From: Galaxea fascicularis
Taxonomy: Eukaryota > Cnidaria > Anthozoa > Scleractinia > Euphylliidae
NCBI GenBank assembly: GCA_948470475.1
Contig: OX419339.1
Span: 8,626,502-8,690,501, forward strand
Direction of reading: 5' to 3'
DNA length: 64,000 nucleotides
Made by a program: the position numbers and the translations under genes. This document shows positions 62,931-64,000 of the stretch, in pieces. Each line of letters starts with the position of its first letter. Positions within the stretch are counted from its first letter, which is position 1. The notes under the pieces were generated by a model, which was not told the DNA's origin, made no database searches, and saw nothing but the letters and a program-made list of their open reading frames with translations.

Positions 62931-63041
62931 CTCGACAAATTCTCTGTTAAATGATGATGATTTTCCTTTCGGCAAATCCTAAGGAACGCAAACTCCTTCC
63001 GCTCCCACACTCTGTGCAGTTGTTACACAGCCATTTCGTAC

Positions 63042-63048
63042 ATAAACA
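63042..63048 (+). promoter_or_regulatory. Possible forkhead (FOXJ1-type) site
   Basis: ATAAACA fits the forkhead core RYMAAYA and lies 37 bp from the X-box. FOXJ1 acts with RFX factors at motile-cilia genes. A 7-bp match is weak by itself. Confidence 0.25.
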
Positions 63049-63084
63049 TTTTCACTGCCATTTTCTGAAGTTTGAGCGGGATAT

Positions 63085-63098
63085 GTTGCCATGGTTCC
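63085..63098 (-). promoter_or_regulatory. Candidate RFX X-box upstream of HYDIN
   Basis: On the gene strand this reads GGAACCATGGCAAC, a 13-of-14 match to the X-box consensus GTNRCCATRGYAAC; only position 2 differs. It lies about 155-168 bp upstream of the chosen start codon, the usual range for X-boxes of ciliary genes. RFX control of ciliary genes is established; occupancy here is inferred. Confidence 0.6.
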
Positions 63099-63164
63099 GG
63101 CGACTGCGCACGCATACCTTTTCTTTATTTGTTGCTGGCCACAAAGCACGACGGCTCCCAACAC

Positions 63165-64000
63165 TTCAAAAAGTAAAACAGCCCGAGGTGCAGGCTAGAG
63201 CGGAGGTGCTTTGGTTATTTAAAAAAAGAAGAAAACAATAAATGAAATAGCAAATAAAGCACTGGAAAACAACATAAAATCAAAAATGAACTTAAATATG
63301 ACCCTAATTTTCTGCCCACAAGAAGCCGTAGCTAACAGAAGTTGGTGTCCCACGTCTGCGAGCACATCTCTCGCGGGTAGTAGGGAGTAGGCTACACTGT
63401 ATTTGATTATTGTCTTGCATGTGCTGCATGTGGGACCCCCTGGCACACGGGCTCCTGGAAAAGGCCCTTTATACTTTATACTAGAATTTCGCGATGCCTA
63501 ACTCCAGTAAATCCTCGAATGAACTCCAACAGGCTTTCAGCAAAAATTTAAAAAGAAGTGCCTTCATGGCCCGGGAGGGGGGGGGGGGAGGTACTTGGGT
63601 CAATGTTTGCTGGGTATGTGCCACTGGCCTTTCAGAACCCCTACCCCATTATAGTCTATTCTGTGGCCAATTATAGACCCCATCTTACTCACTTTTGGGA
63701 AAATGTAATTTTCGAGATCCCAGCTTAGTCACTTTCTGTTTATGCCTCTACCTTAGTAGGTCATCCTAAAATGAATTGACACGTTTGTTAAATTGAATGT
63801 AGAACACTTTACTTTTGACCTACAGTACAAACATTCTGGTACATTTGCTAACCGTTAGTATTTACAAACGTACCGTCATAAATAGTTGCAATGCAAACAT
63901 TCTTCTTTAACTGGAACGTCATAATGGTTTCTTACATGAATAAAAACAAATTATTTCGAACCTACAGATCAGAAGATTCATACTCCCAATAAAAATATTG
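63165..64000. other. Upstream flank of HYDIN, no gene recognised
   Basis: CpG density is normal here, unlike the adjacent gene body. A run of about 12 G lies near 63,577-63,588. No TATA box in a convincing position and no coding exon were seen. Confidence 0.5.

Noticed and set aside
326..62930. Split of the locus into two or more genes at the charged linker (exons 42-47)
   Set aside because: Phases run through without a stop, and human HYDIN has the same order with a similar linker.
1..64000. CRISPR array, phage or bacterial defence system
   Set aside because: The repeats are dispersed SINEs, MITEs and microsatellites in spliced eukaryotic sequence. No regularly spaced repeat-spacer pattern or cas-like frame exists.

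Overview
The window is animal genomic DNA that holds one gene, HYDIN, spread over almost its whole length on the minus strand. Small tRNA-headed SINEs, many short inverted-repeat (MITE-like) elements and AT-rich introns with CpG-rich stretches point to a cnidarian, most likely a stony coral or another hexacorallian. That placement is an inference from the repeats and from protein divergence, not a database match.

I traced 77 coding exons from a start codon near 62,930 down to a TAA at 326-328. Apart from one GC donor, every junction has GT..AG signals. All phases agree and the joined length is 15,417 nt (5,138 residues), close to the 5,121 residues of human HYDIN. The order of recognisable segments follows the human protein from end to end: an N-terminal region, a first series of MSP/ASH-type Ig-like domains (exons 2-37), an adenylate-kinase-like P-loop region (exons 38-41), a charged coiled-coil and low-complexity linker (exons 42-47), and a second long series of Ig-like domains to the C-terminus (exons 48-77). 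HYDIN is a structural protein of the C2b projection of the ciliary central pair, so the window encodes part of the motility machinery of 9+2 cilia.

Layout. 63.1-64.0 kb: upstream region with a near-consensus RFX X-box about 155 bp before the chosen start codon. 47.7-62.0 kb: the 5' quarter of the gene, strikingly poor in CpG and rich in TACATGTA-type words. 0.3-47 kb: the rest of the gene, with ordinary CpG density. 1-325: 3' UTR with an AATAAA signal at 76-81. Introns carry most of the other content: three SINE families, at least 20 MITE-like inverted repeats (several nested inside older repeats), a TTCCA satellite tract, triplet microsatellites, an 89-bp tandem duplication and the 3' stub of a LINE.

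I see no second protein-coding gene, no CRISPR or bacterial system and no functional RNA gene. Introns not listed separately hold only AT-rich sequence in which I recognise nothing. The points most worth following are the 5' CpG desert, the X-box, the GC-AG intron, the retained P-loop and the nested repeats.
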